Both the position numbers and the translations under genes were made by a program. The notes beneath the pieces were generated by a model. That model was not told where the DNA came from. It did not search any database and was given only the letters and a program-made list of their open reading frames with translations. DNA of 64,000 nucleotides from Timema cristinae (lineage: Eukaryota; Arthropoda; Insecta; Phasmatodea; Timematidae), in NCBI GenBank assembly GCA_039000515.1, contig JBCFYV010011135.1, positions 4,896,212-4,960,211 of the forward strand, given 5' to 3'. Of this stretch, positions 31,881 through 43,825 are shown piece by piece (the stretch's first letter is position 1; each line of letters begins with the position of its first letter).

Positions 31881-33980
31881 TACTGATTAGGGTTTATAAT
31901 CACTAACCCATAACTTATAAATTATATTATAATACAATCAACACCTTATATTTTGTGTATATCTAAGGACTATTTTAAACTTTAGGTAGCCAACACACTC
32001 GATTACAAAAACTTTCCATCATTTCCATTTGGACTAATTTAACGCGGCCACATTTCATTTACAAGACTGTACATTTTTTTTACAATTGATTTATCAACAT
32101 AAATATATTTGGCACAGTCGCAGAATTTTTTTTAGAAAATAAACAAATAAAATACGCCTAAATATACTCACAAAATACAAATATTAGTTGTAATATTTTA
32201 AAACTTCAGTTACCTTTTAAGTGAAAGATTTTCATGTTTGACGTTTATTGTGTTTCTATGTTGGTTAACGTCCGAGAGCCCCTTCGGGGCTGGTGTTCGT
32301 ATTATTTATGTCATTTATATTCTATGTTTATACATGTTGTTACCATTTATCGCTACACAAAATAAAATCCTAACAAACAAAACAAATTTGGGTGAATTAT
32401 GATTCTTCTTTCTGGATTCTCCATCTCTTTAAATCTCTGGATCGTTTTCTTCTTTTGAATACTTTACTTGTAAATGAACGAGGCTTAGACATTTTGTACA
32501 CAGTAAAATTCACATAAAAGTTGATTAATATCAAGGCCATAATCGGGAAATTTTATGAACATATATATGGCTTTATTTATGGTTTAAACAATACCAAAAT
32601 TAATGTACAAGTACAAATTAGGGGGCTGTGTTACAATAAAAAGCACTTCAGAGAGCATCCAGAGGTTTGTAATAAATTAGAATTTTTTCTAGCCTTCGGC
32701 AGCTATGGTGTTAGGTTGGCATAAAAAATACTTCAGAGAGCTTCTAGAGGAGTTTAATACTTAGAATTTGTCCTAGCCCCCTTCAATTGGGGGATTCCCG
32801 ATTCCCCCCCCCCCCACCCTGAAATTATTTGCTGGCTACGGCCCTGATTAATATAATTATATTTATGCCAATTAAATGGTAGCCTACGCTCAAACTAAAA
32901 TATATAAAACTAAGCCATGTCAAAGTATACTGGTAGCAATAGACTGTACAGCTTTCACACATTAAATAGCTAACAGGCAAGAACAGTCTAAAATATAATA
33001 TTACTCTTCGTATGTTTTTGTACCTCAATACTTTTCTCAGCTGGTTTTGAAAAGTTTGCTAATGATCTTAATCCCCCTCATCTCTCCCCGCCCGTCCACC
33101 GCTGTCAATCAAAACACAATCGGTCACTCCTACATGTGTTTGGTTCTCAACAGTACGGCCCGGTTTGGCTGTATTTATTTCTGTGAAAATCACGTAATTT
33201 CGGGCAATTTCCTAACCAGTTTTTAAAATATGATAGTAATGATTGTATGAAAAACGTAAAATGAACGAATATTTATTGCTAAATAAGGAGAGTTAAATTT
33301 AATTTCAAAATACAAAGTAGTTTTCTAATAGTAAATTTATTTGTAAAAGAATGAGAAAGTCTGCCGCCGATTCAGTTTCATTATTTATTAAATAAAAATT
33401 AATATGTTGGAAAATATGGTACAGACTGTGCCTAAAATATGTTTACCATATAGTGCTATAGGTATTTGTACATCCACAAATTTTTTTTAAGGCTTTTGCT
33501 TGTATTACTTAATACTTGGATACGAATTAGTATTATTAAGTTAAATTAAACATTATAACTATTTAAACAAAAAATACATAACAATTTTGCTCTATTATTA
33601 CTTATTTTAATATTTTTATTCTATTAAAAAGGCTCACAACCATAAAAATAAGAAAATAAAATAAAATATCACTCTTGCACAGCCTTAATGTCAGGCACTA
33701 AACTTATCTCCATCAGTTCTAGGAAAAGTTTGCTTGCGACCTTTACTGATTACAGGTCAGTCAGCCTCCCAATTGTTTAAACAAACCAGTAATGCTGCCA
33801 ACCTGATGGCTGGAATTCACCAGTTTGTATAACGTTAGCAACGCCATCTATTTTGAGAGCCGAAAGCTCAACACACCGCCAGAGAGGGTAGGCAGAGCCT
33901 TAAATATATTATGTTCTTTAATTTTGTTTCTGCAGCATGCCTTACTACCTCACAAGATCATGCAATTTTAATAACAAAAT
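31881..33980. other. AT-rich non-coding DNA
   Basis: It holds a C-run at 32800-32812, a transposon-like terminus at 32834-32846, and a GC-richer patch 33690-33900 with CGCCATCTATTTTGAGAGCC. No ORF is recognised and no gene is supported. Confidence 0.4.
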
Positions 33981-33984
33981 TTGA

Positions 33985-34150
33985 GGGACTAGGAAGATAT
34001 GATTCAGAGGAAATGTAACCAATTTGAATTAAGAGTAATGTGGAAAATAATGTAAGAAGTACCAATCTCTGGACATCCAGGTGGAGTTAAATCCTTACAT
34101 TCCAAACACTAGCAAACTATATCATAGTCTAATAATTTGATAGTTAATCT
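33985..34150 (-). mobile_element. SINE-2 copy, highly diverged
   Basis: The body word GATTCAGAGGAAATGTAACC and a weakened reverse B box (GAGTTAAATCCTTACA) are in the family order. Confidence 0.4.
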
Positions 34151-37100
34151 GTGTGGCAGTCAGATATGATCTATGAGAAAACGTTGCAGGCTAAGCTTAT
34201 ATCTAAATTAATATGATCCATAACAACATAACCTAAAATTTAATTGTTTGAGATATGGAAGATTAGGGGCATAGAACGTTTTTGTGCTTACTTTTGGTAA
34301 AAATGGAGACACGATAAAAAAGTCAGTTAATAAAATATTTTGGTTAATTAGTTGAATAAGTACTTAATTAAAATGTCTCTTCAGAATATACACACCACGA
34401 AAACTTTAAATGAAAATAACCAGTATCTAAATGTAGCCTATTGATCCAATTTACTTTTGTCTTACTACCCCTTCGGGTTTGGGTTCCCTATTAATTCCCT
34501 AAAAGATCTAGAATTTATGTTTGGTTAATGGAATAAAGAAATAATATATCGGTTGCAAGATTTAATTTTGCCACAGAAAAAAGCAATGACTGCTGTAAAC
34601 TTGTTACTCTGTCAAGAGGGAATGTCAAGCAAATATTTTCTAAATTAATGATTAGTCTTAATATATGGAAGGCTGACTTGTTTTTATGTCTGGTATTACA
34701 TATAAAGTCTCAATGAAAAAAGATGTTTCCCCTTTTTTTTAAAGGAGGTGTAAACGTTTGTTCCTGAGAAATTTTATAGTTTTAAGTCTCTTTTAAAGTA
34801 ACTAAGCTCTAATTTTATTGTGTTGTGATATTTACTTTTTGATTGAGTTGGTTCATCGGTTATGTGCAAGTTTTCTTGATGTTAGTGTCATTATGAAATG
34901 TTAAACAACCATTTAAACAATTCTCTGGTGGACCTTGATGCTGGAAGACTTGAGTATAAGACATTCACGAGCTAAGTTTACCTGGATGACAGTTCGAAAT
35001 GTTACTAGAAGTAATCCCTAATATATCACTACACCAACAGCTGACAAATCACTTTGGATCACTGTAATGAAAACAGATGGTAATATATTAATGTGATAGT
35101 TAACCACAGTAATTTAAGCCAATATTATTTATATATTTATTTGAGGACGGACACAAAGTTTATTTATAGTTTTATTCCCCTTAAAAAATATTAACACCAT
35201 TTTCACAAAACTTCTAACGAACATAGCTTCAAAATGGCGGCTGACGAATCTAAACCATATGGTTGAACTTAACGGTAAACAAGTTTTTTACAATGATGCA
35301 GACACGCAGTTGATGAAAATATTTTATTCAGTTCAATATTTCAAAATACGATAAAATAATCATAAAATCATTTATTGTATGTAAAAAAAGGACAACAATT
35401 TTTTTCTTTTCCAAGTAAATACGATGCCTGTAATAAAAGATATTGATGTGTACACTATATTACACAACATCAGTAACGTTCCAAAACGAAAAATAAGTAC
35501 TTTTAATTATGTTTAAAATATTGTTTCGAGTGGGATAAAAAGAAATAAAAAAGTATTAGAAAACTTAAGTTTACATTATTTTAAAAGTAATATATAACAG
35601 GTAATTAAAGATATTTACATTTATAACAAAACTGTGATCTTTTACAAGTGTTGGCAACCCAAAACCTAAACATATGATTTTCGAACTATCATCCAGGTAA
35701 AAACCTATCGTGAACAGAATATACAACAAACCAATAATCATAATATTCATGTATCAAGTGCTTTAATGGATTTATGACTGATAAGTTAAAATACTATTTG
35801 ATAGAAGTTTTATTGCAAAAATCCCATTTTTTTAAAAAGACAGTGAAATTGTTTCCAACCCAAGTAAAATTTATTTAAATTTGGTCATGGAAAATGGCAT
35901 ACTAGCTTGGATTTAATCTTATTTTCCGGCATGATATATAAGCATAGGGCACAGACAAGTAAGAAACAGACTCTTAACCTTACGGGGGTTTTGCTGCGCT
36001 CCTTTTGCAGCTTGAGTCCTTCAACACTGGGCTTCGCTAGTGTCACTGCTGGGTGATGATAGGACTAACCGCAGCAATCTTAGTGGTGAAGAACTAAAGC
36101 TGCTAAACGGAGTGCAACCATTTTAACCTGGAGATTGAGTGTCTGGGTATATTGTGTGGCCTAGGCACAATAGAATTAATTGCTAAAAGTAGCGATGAGA
36201 TAGGCCCTAAAAATAAATTACTCAAAAAGTGAAAAGATTCTAGAAGAAAACATAATATGGGCTGTGTCTGAATAATCCATCCAAGGGCCCTCGGAAGCCA
36301 AGTATACTTGTAAGTTACAATGGTGTTGACTTAAAAGACAGAAGTAATTTTGAATGGTGTCCAAATTCTCTTTCACGTGTACAATTGCACCCCTTATTGT
36401 GCACTTTATTAAGGGGCACATACAAATTGACCTTCATCGTGTAGCCTACTTTAGCTAAAATAGTGTTTTATATTGATAGAAACTATTAAATATATGGTTT
36501 GGGAATTGAATAAAACATACAATAAACTGTTAAATAAAACCAATTATGCCGTTTATGTTTGTTCATATATAATTGCTGTTATTTAGTGATCCAAGGGCAG
36601 GATTACTTTTTTTTTATGCCTAGGCGGGATCCCAATCTTCGGGGAAAAAATTCAGGAATATAGACTATCTTTAAATTCCAGCAGGGAAAAATAACAATTT
36701 TCATACGAATAACAAAGCCAAGTTTAAAAATTAAATATAGTCGTCTCAATACACAAAACATACCCTTATAGTCTGGCCTCAATAATAATTTTTATCTTAA
36801 GTAGTTGAGTATGTCTTGAACAGATATAAGAGGTGTTAAATAAAATAATTTATTACAACGTCTTACTCATGGTTATGTAAGGGGGTTTGCGGTAAGTATG
36901 CCTAGGCTCAATAATATTCAAACTATTACATGAACATTGTACAGTTATTGAATAAAATTACATTAATATTTCAAGGGATAAAGCTTAAAGCACTCAACCT
37001 AATATGTTAAGTGTTTTCATTGCTGGTATTAAAGTAAACCCCGAATGTCCGTTTACACATAACAGGGCAGTGTATTTTATTTCCATGATGAGACCAGTTG

Positions 37101-37764
37101 TCTTTATAAAGTGTTTCTGAAAGTGATAATAAAAAACAACATATCTTCACTCAATCAAAATATATCCTTTTTCTGAGTTTTTTTTAATCATTCTAACTAA
37201 TTCTACTTTTGTAAAACTATGTGATTGTGTAGAGAGCATGAAAAAAATATTTATTATGCTTTGTTTGTGATGTGTATTAAGTTTTAAATACAACGCTGTT
37301 GAAAATTAAGTTGCCAACCACGTAAAACATTATTTCAATTTAATTCTAGAAACTATTACAGTTTAAATAATTTTGGAACAGCTTATTTTCTAAAAATGAA
37401 AATTGATTTTGAAACATAAATTCGAGCCATAGTTTGTTTCAACTGTATTAAATTGATCATTACTTGATTAAATTTATATGTGAAGAGTATTTTTGTTTTA
37501 ATCTACAATAAGAATAAGAAAACATTATAGGTGAGCACAAACCAAGGCTAATATTTTGAAAATAGAGAAGATTAAGTGTTCACAAAATGTATAAATTGTG
37601 GCAAAATTTTAAAAATAATTATGATAATACTTCAGGTTGTTGAGGCACTTTCTCAACACCCAACGCTAGAGCGAGCAAGTTAATTTATTTTACTGCTGTA
37701 TTTTTTTAGTTTAAATAAATGTGAAAGCTAATTACTTTATTAATATCATATATTTGAAAAGCTT
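34151..37764. other. AT-rich DNA; short inverted repeat at 35988-36120
   Basis: The only GC-richer piece is 35975-36130. There, TGCGCTCCTTTTGCAGCTTG and a complementary stretch near 36085-36120 form imperfect arms about 36 bp long, likely an old foldback element. A start-like CAAAATGGCGGC at 35232 opens a frame of ten codons only. No gene is supported. Confidence 0.4.
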
Positions 37765-37767
37765 TTT

Positions 37768-37980
37768 TTAGCACCGCTTCTTACTACCCATTTGGGTTAC
37801 ACACCTATGTACTAATTAAGGATAGAAAAGGTTTGATTTAGAGGAAATGCACCCAAATTTGTGTGGATGGAGAGGGAAAACCACTCAGTACGCCTGACAT
37901 GGATCGAACCCTGATCTCCCCATCTTCAGCAGCCTAGTCAAACACGAGTAGAGTGATAGACCACGCGGCCACCTAAGCAG
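37768..37980 (-). mobile_element. SINE-2, near full length
   Basis: From the right, the head GTGGCCGCGTGGTCTA (reverse) and B box GGATCGAACCCTG (reverse) are followed by the body AAATGCACCCAAATTTGTGT and the tail TAGCACCGCTTCTTACTACC, which is the tail shared with SINE-1. Confidence 0.8.
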
Positions 37981-39465
37981 GTGAAACGTAATTAAAAGCT
38001 TAAAGTCAACAGTTTTTGAATATTTTCTGTTCCCACACAGGCTTACTTTTTTTTTTCAAATTATGAGAAGTAATTTTTCTAGCACCTATTCTGAAGTTTA
38101 CGATTAGAGCCTATAACAAAATAAAAAAACTCTAAATCAAAAACATTCTTAAAAAATTCACCTTACTGATATTTTTAAGCACAGGTAGTACTAGTTAATC
38201 AACATGAAAGGTTAGGTTTAGCTCATTTCTACTGACAACATTAATGAGTGTCATAAAATTATTATCATGCGCCAAAGGATTTCCTATACTGTTGAGATAT
38301 GTGATGCTCTGCTTCAGGTAGTTTTGTTGGCAAATGTTCAATTTTATTAAAGCTAGTACAGATAAGCCAAATAAAATAATTATCATTAACAAAATTTAGG
38401 TCTATTACTTAAAGAAAAGAAGAAAACTGCTGTAATTGTAGACACTTACTGCATATTAATAAATACGTAAAATAATGATTGGGCTAGGCCTATAATCTAA
38501 AGTGTCAACTGTTCCATGAAAGTTTCGGTCCATTAGGTGGGTTTAAAAAAATTTTTTTTTTTATGTTATGAAATTGTTGACAAAATTTGTTTTAATATAA
38601 TTGGAACCTTCATAATCTTGTGTGCATAGGGGCTAGAAAACAGGCCTATTTCTAATAATTGGCTACTGAAAAAAAAAATCCCACCCTTACTTCATACAAT
38701 CTCTCCCCTCCCCAATTGCTCTAAATATGCAGACATCTTTTACAAATTATTTATCAACTATCTGAACGTTTTTAACTTTGGTATTCAGCACTGAATTGTA
38801 ATTTGTATGTTGTGAAGCAACTAGTGAACTAATCAACAGGAAGTCTTTTATTTAGAGATCTACGTGTGATTTAATTCATTTTTAAATCGGTAATGGCCTC
38901 CTATTTATTTATTCAAAATACTGTATCTGCTTTAAAGCAAAATTGATAGTTTATTAATTTTACCACTATTAGATTAGTTACACTTATGTCATGGACAAAA
39001 CACTGAAAATTCAACCAGTTTTCCATTTTAACAAGAATTTAAGAAACAGCCACCAGCTGTACTTTATGCCAGCAACACGCTTGATTTGAGTGTGGGGCAA
39101 AGTGTGTAGTGCATGGACTATTCAGAAACGACCTTGGTCTACAAAAATTGCATTATCTTTGTCAAATCTTAATTATTTTACAATTGAAAGTGTTCCATAC
39201 CCATCATTTAATTAATTTAACCAAATGAAAATTTTAATGGTTCTAGCTTATGTTTAAAACCTTTAAACAAAAATCAGTCACATTTTAATTTTAGAGTTCT
39301 AATTGCTAAAACATACCTTGGCTAGTCGTAAAACTTTTTTTTCCACTTTATTAACATATAAAAAATTTACTCCCTGAATAGAACTGTGACTAGTAACATA
39401 TTTGCTCAATATAAATTATAATTATATATTCCATCTATCCAGGAATGTATTTTTTTTTTAAATCA
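37981..39465. other. AT-rich DNA downstream of Jun; nothing recognised
   Basis: No supported ORF or repeat. Part of it may belong to a long Jun 3' UTR, but no transcript evidence is available. Confidence 0.4.
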
Positions 39466-39469
39466 AACT

Positions 39470-39475
39470 TTTATT
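39470..39475 (-). promoter_or_regulatory. Candidate poly(A) signal for Jun
   Basis: AATAAA on the minus strand about 450 nt after the stop codon. Other AATAAA words lie further on, so the true site is uncertain. Confidence 0.3.
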
Positions 39476-39920
39476 AAAAATATATATTTATAAAAAAATA
39501 CACACATCACTTTAATGAAAGAATAAATTTGGATAACTTTTTGAACTTTGGCGATAAGATCGAATGCAAAAAAGGTGTTTAGATAAAGTCTTTCAGTTTG
39601 TTGCCAGTCACGCGGCTTATTTGCGCAAGCGCAGTTCAGTCAGTACACATCTGTTAGCCTCGTAGCAATAGAAAACAAATTAAATGCCAAAGGAAAAATA
39701 TCCTAGTAAATAAAATAATGAAGTGGCGATCAATATGATTAAAATATTAATAATTAGAAATTACTTAATATTTAATAAAAACACGCCCACTTGCCTTGAC
39801 GAGGCTCAACATTATTTGACACGGTGGTTGATATTTGTCCGCTAACCACAATACGATAATGGGGCGTTTTGATTTAGAAACCACATTGAGAACCCGTATA
39901 CAAAGTGTGAATGTTTGAAA

Positions 39921-40763
39921 TCAGAAGTGCGATGAAACCATGATGTGAGGCATCTCGCAGCCGCTGTGCACATGGTCCATCACCTGTTCTTTGAGTCGAC
40001 ACACCTGCTCTTTCAACTTGTGAACGACACCACCAAGTTCGGTGTTCTCACCCTTCAATAACTTCACTTTGTCCTCGAGTCGGGAAATACGCTCTAGTTT
40101 CCGCCGCCGGCACTTGGAGGCGGCTATCCTGTTTCGCTGTCTCTTCCTCTCCAGTTTTATTTTCTCCTGACACTCCATGTTGATTGGGGAGAGGGGCGGC
40201 GTCGAACCAAGACTGGGGACTGTTTGAGGCTCGTCCTTCACCACGACAGAGTCCGGGGGTGAGAGAATGTTGTATCCTGAAGAAGAAAGAGGCGGGAACG
40301 TGATCTGTTGATTCCCACTCCCGTGAGATTCCAACGTCGTGTAAGTCGCACCAGGACCGTCTAAGGTGTGCAAACTGCTGGATCCGCTCATCTGGCTCGA
40401 GTCGCTGGTGTGCAACTCATTCAGAGCGTCGACGAAGCCGCGTGCGTATAGTTCCTGTTCCTCCGTCACGGTGCGTGTGAACAACATAGGCGTGTTCGGG
40501 GTGGGCGTCGTGGTCACTAGACCGTTCTGCTGCGCTATGATCAGCTTCTCTAGCTCAGGAGAGCCGAGTTTAAGCATCTTAAGATCCGGCGAGGAAAGTA
40601 CAGGGGCCGCCGTCACAGCGGGGATGAACTTTGGACGCTTGGCGTTGTTACGACCAGAGCTGAGGTTCAGATCCAGCGTCATGCTCCGCTTCAATTGGTT
40701 AACGTCACCACCTAGTCGATGGTGAAACGACAGGGACTGATCTTCGTAGAAAGTCGTCTCCAT
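39921..40763 (-). CDS. Jra: Jun, AP-1 bZIP transcription factor (single exon, 280 aa)
   Basis: This is the Jun subunit of AP-1, a nuclear bZIP factor that dimerises with Fos or itself, binds TGA(C/G)TCA sites and is activated by JNK. The start is the ATG at 40763 (METTFYEDQ, as in vertebrate Jun), with an AAG-ATG-G context. The frame extends upstream only to GTG at 40841 after an in-frame TGA, so no earlier ATG exists. Residues about 21-34 ([12 protein letters not shown]) match the delta/JNK-docking region. Ser58-Pro, Ser68-Pro, Thr86-Pro and Thr88-Pro match the JNK phosphosites. VKDE at 175-178 is a SUMO site, and TPPLSP near 188-193 is the GSK3-type site. The basic region ([20 protein letters not shown], redox Cys 218) is intact, followed by zipper leucines 229, 236, 243, 250 and 257. 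It is intronless, as jun genes commonly are, and clearly GC-richer than its surroundings. Confidence 0.98.
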   Translation of the reverse strand: METTFYEDQSLSFHHRLGGDVNQLKRSMTLDLNLSSGRNNAKRPKFIPAVTAAPVLSSPDLKMLKLGSPELEKLIIAQQNGLVTTTPTPNTPMLFTRTVTEEQELYARGFVDALNELHTSDSSQMSGSSSLHTLDGPGATYTTLESHGSGNQQITFPPLSSSGYNILSPPDSVVVKDEPQTVPSLGSTPPLSPINMECQEKIKLERKRQRNRIAASKCRRRKLERISRLEDKVKLLKGENTELGGVVHKLKEQVCRLKEQVMDHVHSGCEMPHIMVSSHF

Positions 40764-40987
40764 CTTAGGAGCAGTGTTGTTTAACAAGCGATTAAGCTTG
40801 AGTCCGGGGAGTCTCTGTGGGCCCGCCACCTTGCACAACACACGTCACTGTCACAACATGAACTGCCTGAACTATAACGACCACAACAATGAGTCACCAC
40901 TTGGATCAATACGCGTAAAACAACCGAGCTCAATATACGAGCGGACACATATACACGTCTCTCTATCACGATATAAAAACACAAAGT
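40764..40987 (-). promoter_or_regulatory. Predicted Jun 5' UTR with two mini-ORFs and an internal TRE
   Basis: Between the predicted start site and the Jun ATG are two very short upstream ORFs: ATG at 40950 (six codons plus stop) and ATG at 40859 (two codons plus stop). A consensus AP-1 site TGAGTCA lies at 40890-40896. Short upstream ORFs can reduce or gate translation of the main frame; that role is inferred. Confidence 0.5.
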
Positions 40988-41019
40988 GAATGCCTTCAAC
41001 TTGGTTACAACAGCTTATA
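40982..41019 (-). promoter_or_regulatory. Jun core promoter: TATA box and initiator
   Basis: On the minus strand TATAAG occupies 41019-41014, and an insect-type initiator TTCACTT surrounds A 40987, 32 bases from the first T of the TATA box. This is normal TATA-to-start spacing, so transcription probably starts at about 40987. Confidence 0.6.
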
Positions 41020-41024
41020 TTCCG

Positions 41025-41059
41025 TGAGTCATTTAGAGTTATTTAGAGCCATGACATCA
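41025..41059. promoter_or_regulatory. Proximal AP-1/CRE-like elements of Jun
   Basis: TGAGTCA (41025-41031) lies just upstream of the TATA box. TGACATCA (41052-41059), the octamer known as the proximal jun1 site in mammalian c-jun promoters, lies about 65-72 bases upstream of the predicted start. An inverted CCAAT box follows at 41075-41080, and TGACGG at 41086. The set points to positive autoregulation by Jun/ATF dimers. Confidence 0.65.
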
Positions 41060-41174
41060 CTAAACCTCAGTTTCATTGGCTAACGATGACGGCACTTGTT
41101 TTCCCCGAACACTGGTGCTAGAATATCATTGGACGAAATGCAATCGGTGTCGTCACGAGACTACCAGGAATATA

Positions 41175-41186
41175 TGCGCATGCGTA
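41175..41186. promoter_or_regulatory. NRF-1/EWG-like site
   Basis: TGCGCATGCGTA differs at one base from the NRF-1 consensus YGCGCAYGCGCR. It lies about 190 bases upstream of the predicted Jun start. Confidence 0.35.
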
Positions 41187-41219
41187 TTACGTTGTAGATA
41201 GTACTGGTGCAGGGGTGTT

Positions 41220-42045
41220 GCCAATCTTAAAAATGAACTCGTCCTTCATCTTTAGGCGTGAAAAATTAATTTTATTACGTTTTTTGTTTATGCTAAATAT
41301 TGAGAATGATAAGTGTCAAGGTCAGGAATGAAAACAATCACTTTAAAAAAATAAACTTCTGCTATAAAAAAAATCCTACGAAATTTGGTCTTTAATGCAA
41401 CTCTTTGAATTGTTCAAACATGCTTAGTTTATTTGAGGAAAAATAACATAACTTTTCATGTGTTTTCAAGTTTCATATTCCTGTTTATTATTAACAATTA
41501 TACTTACAATAAACGGTAACTTGTAAACAAATAATATACTTACAGGATTAAAACAAAATGCATACACTTGTTAATTGATTTCTTTGTGTGTTTCAAGGTT
41601 ATCTTAGAGCAAGTACATGCCAGTAAGGAGACGGGCTCACGAAATCAGATTAACATAGTAATGACCAAATATACTTTTGAGATTATATTACATTGATTAA
41701 AAAAGTCACTAAATTTGTTTTACCGTTGTTTAAATTAACACGATCTATTAATCAGGGTTGCCAACACAAGTAGGATACTATTTTATTAAGATTTATATTC
41801 AAATAAATAGGCCTAGGCGATTAATCCAAAATCAATCGTTTCTTAAAAATCAAATATGATATACTGGGATCCAAACCAACAAGCGAGTTCTCGACCACTT
41901 TGATCAATGGCTTATCTTTTATAGGAAATTTCAAATGAATGTAGTTGTCATGGCCTACTTTACAATGGAGTCCATAAATATTGCTTTCATTGTAAGTTAA
42001 CAGTTGTGAATAATAGCAAGACCATGGTTAGCATAGATGCAAGTT
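41220..42045. other. AT-rich DNA upstream of Jun
   Basis: No ORF or repeat recognised. Confidence 0.4.
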
Positions 42046-42047
42046 AA

Positions 42048-42230
42048 GTCTTGTGATATAGTGGACTGTAACTGACAGGGAGATGGGGGTTTCAAATCTG
42101 GTCGGGTGGTTTTTATTAAATGGTTCTCCAGATAAATGTGTATACACTTAGTCTATGTTCAACCCTCCTCATCCTTTAATACATTAGGGAAGCTAATTGA
42201 GACGTATGTAGCCCAAACAGAGCAATAACT
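42048..42230 (+). mobile_element. SINE-2 copy
   Basis: B box GGGTTTCAAATCTGGTCGGG and the family body (GGTTCTCCAGATAAATGTGT, CCTCCTCATCCT), then a diverged tail with GTAGCCCAAACAG. Confidence 0.55.
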
Positions 42231-42554
42231 ATCATAATATTGTCCAATAGGGCTTCTAGTGAATACGATAGAACAGATCCAGAGACTAACAAATCTGTCA
42301 CTGAAAGCTTGGCTTTGCTCCTGTTTGCTGGATGCTCATTGTCTTACCAACTATAGCACTATCGACGACATGGGTCTCCATTGGAAACACTAACACTTCA
42401 ACCGCTGTTGCTTCACTCAAATATTCAGATAAGATTTAAATTTCAAAGTACCTCAACAAAGCAGTTGTGCTCATTAGGCGTTTAGGGATCATCGTTTTAT
42501 AAATCAAATTAGTTAAATCCAGGCTAGTTCCAAAAATACAAACTTAACATTTCT

Positions 42555-42785
42555 CTGTCTTGTTTCTTGAATTTTATTAACCATTGGGTTATACACATTA
42601 TGCCAATGGAGCAGGAATGAGGAAAGTAGAATTTGACAGGAAATGTACCTGCATTTGTGTAGAAGGAGATTGAGAAACCATAAAGAATAAACCATTTTTA
42701 GGACACCCGAGCAGGATTTGAACCCCAATATCTCTGTAAGTAGCAAACAAGCCCAACATAAGAGTGACACATTAGACTAGGCGAT
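42555..42785 (-). mobile_element. SINE-2 copy, minus strand
   Basis: Tail CATTGGGTTATACACATTAT, body GGAAATGTACCTGCATTTGT, and reverse B box GGATTTGAACCCCAAT, ending in GACACATTAGACTAG. Confidence 0.65.
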
Positions 42786-43825
42786 TAATTAAATCAACAT
42801 TTGATGTTAAACCAACAGTCTCTGTTTCCAGCTTTTCCTTTCCAGACCAACTTGAGTGAACTTTCTCTCCAGGCCAACACAGAATATTGAAATCATTGGA
42901 TGAGAATTCAAATTTTCCAGTTTAATAAGTAGGCTGAACAAAATTTGAAATCAAAGGAAAATACCAACTAGTTCCAAGGTCTGTTGGAATGTTTGCTAGT
43001 GTGGTAGTACTGGATGGCTGCAGTTCTTTAATATTAACAGGGATTGCCCTTTACGCAGTAATCAATTATTTTAATATAGGCCACGACTTACGGTGGCATT
43101 ACACTGTCATTTTTTGATCAAAGAAATGGGATGAGACCAACGACTCATCAAAAATATTTTACCAAAGAAAATATTTTACAAATCTTTGATCAAAGATTTG
43201 GTTATAAGGTTTGATCTAAGGAAATGGTGACTGAAAAAATAACATGGATGTATGAGGCAGTTAACATGTAATTACGTATTATGATCAGAATACTTCTTGT
43301 ATGATACTATTTGTGTAAATTACAAGGACTGTGATAAAAGATTGGCAAAATATAAGAAATCTCACATCTACTAACCCATGGTCATATTACAGGTTTTCTT
43401 TTCGTTTTAAGCAGCAAAGGATTATCTGTCACAATCAGGCTCACAGTCGCTGCACATGAAACTAAACAATTGGAGTCCAGTTTTGGAATAATAAAAATAG
43501 CTATTGTAGAAACTCTGAAAGAAATTTTATGTAGTGTAGTAACACATCTTTGGTCAAAGACAACGTCAGATCTTTGATCATAGAAAAATATTAGTTTGAT
43601 TAAAGAAATTTGAAAACTAAATGTACTAGGCCTGTTTAAAATTTCAAGGATCTAACTGTATTATTGATACACAACTTATAAATTTCATAAAATCATAATT
43701 TATGGATTGAATTAATTTCTTGTTGTCCTAGGTTAATTTTTCATTTAACTTATTAATTTAATAGTTTAAGAGAATGTGTTAAAATAGTTTTAAAATACTT
43801 ATTCCCTCTGTTAATGAACTTACCG
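42786..43825. other. AT-rich DNA with clustered TTTGATCAAAG words
   Basis: Between 43110 and 43610 the words TTTGATCAAAG, TCTTTGATC, ACCAAAG and TTTGGTCAAAG recur at least seven times, including a perfect 22-bp palindrome at 43179-43200. It may be the interior of an old transposon with repeated subterminal motifs. No ORF. Confidence 0.55.

Noticed and set aside
35232..35270. Gene start with good context (CAAAATGGCGGC)
   Set aside because: The frame stops after ten codons and no convincing splice donor follows.
40366..40725. Open frame of 119 codons on the plus strand
   Set aside because: It is antisense to the Jun coding sequence and open only because of Jun's codon composition.
40764..40841. 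N-terminal extension of Jun by 26 residues
   Set aside because: The extension begins with GTG, not ATG, and is preceded by an in-frame TGA. The conserved METTFYED start is at 40763.
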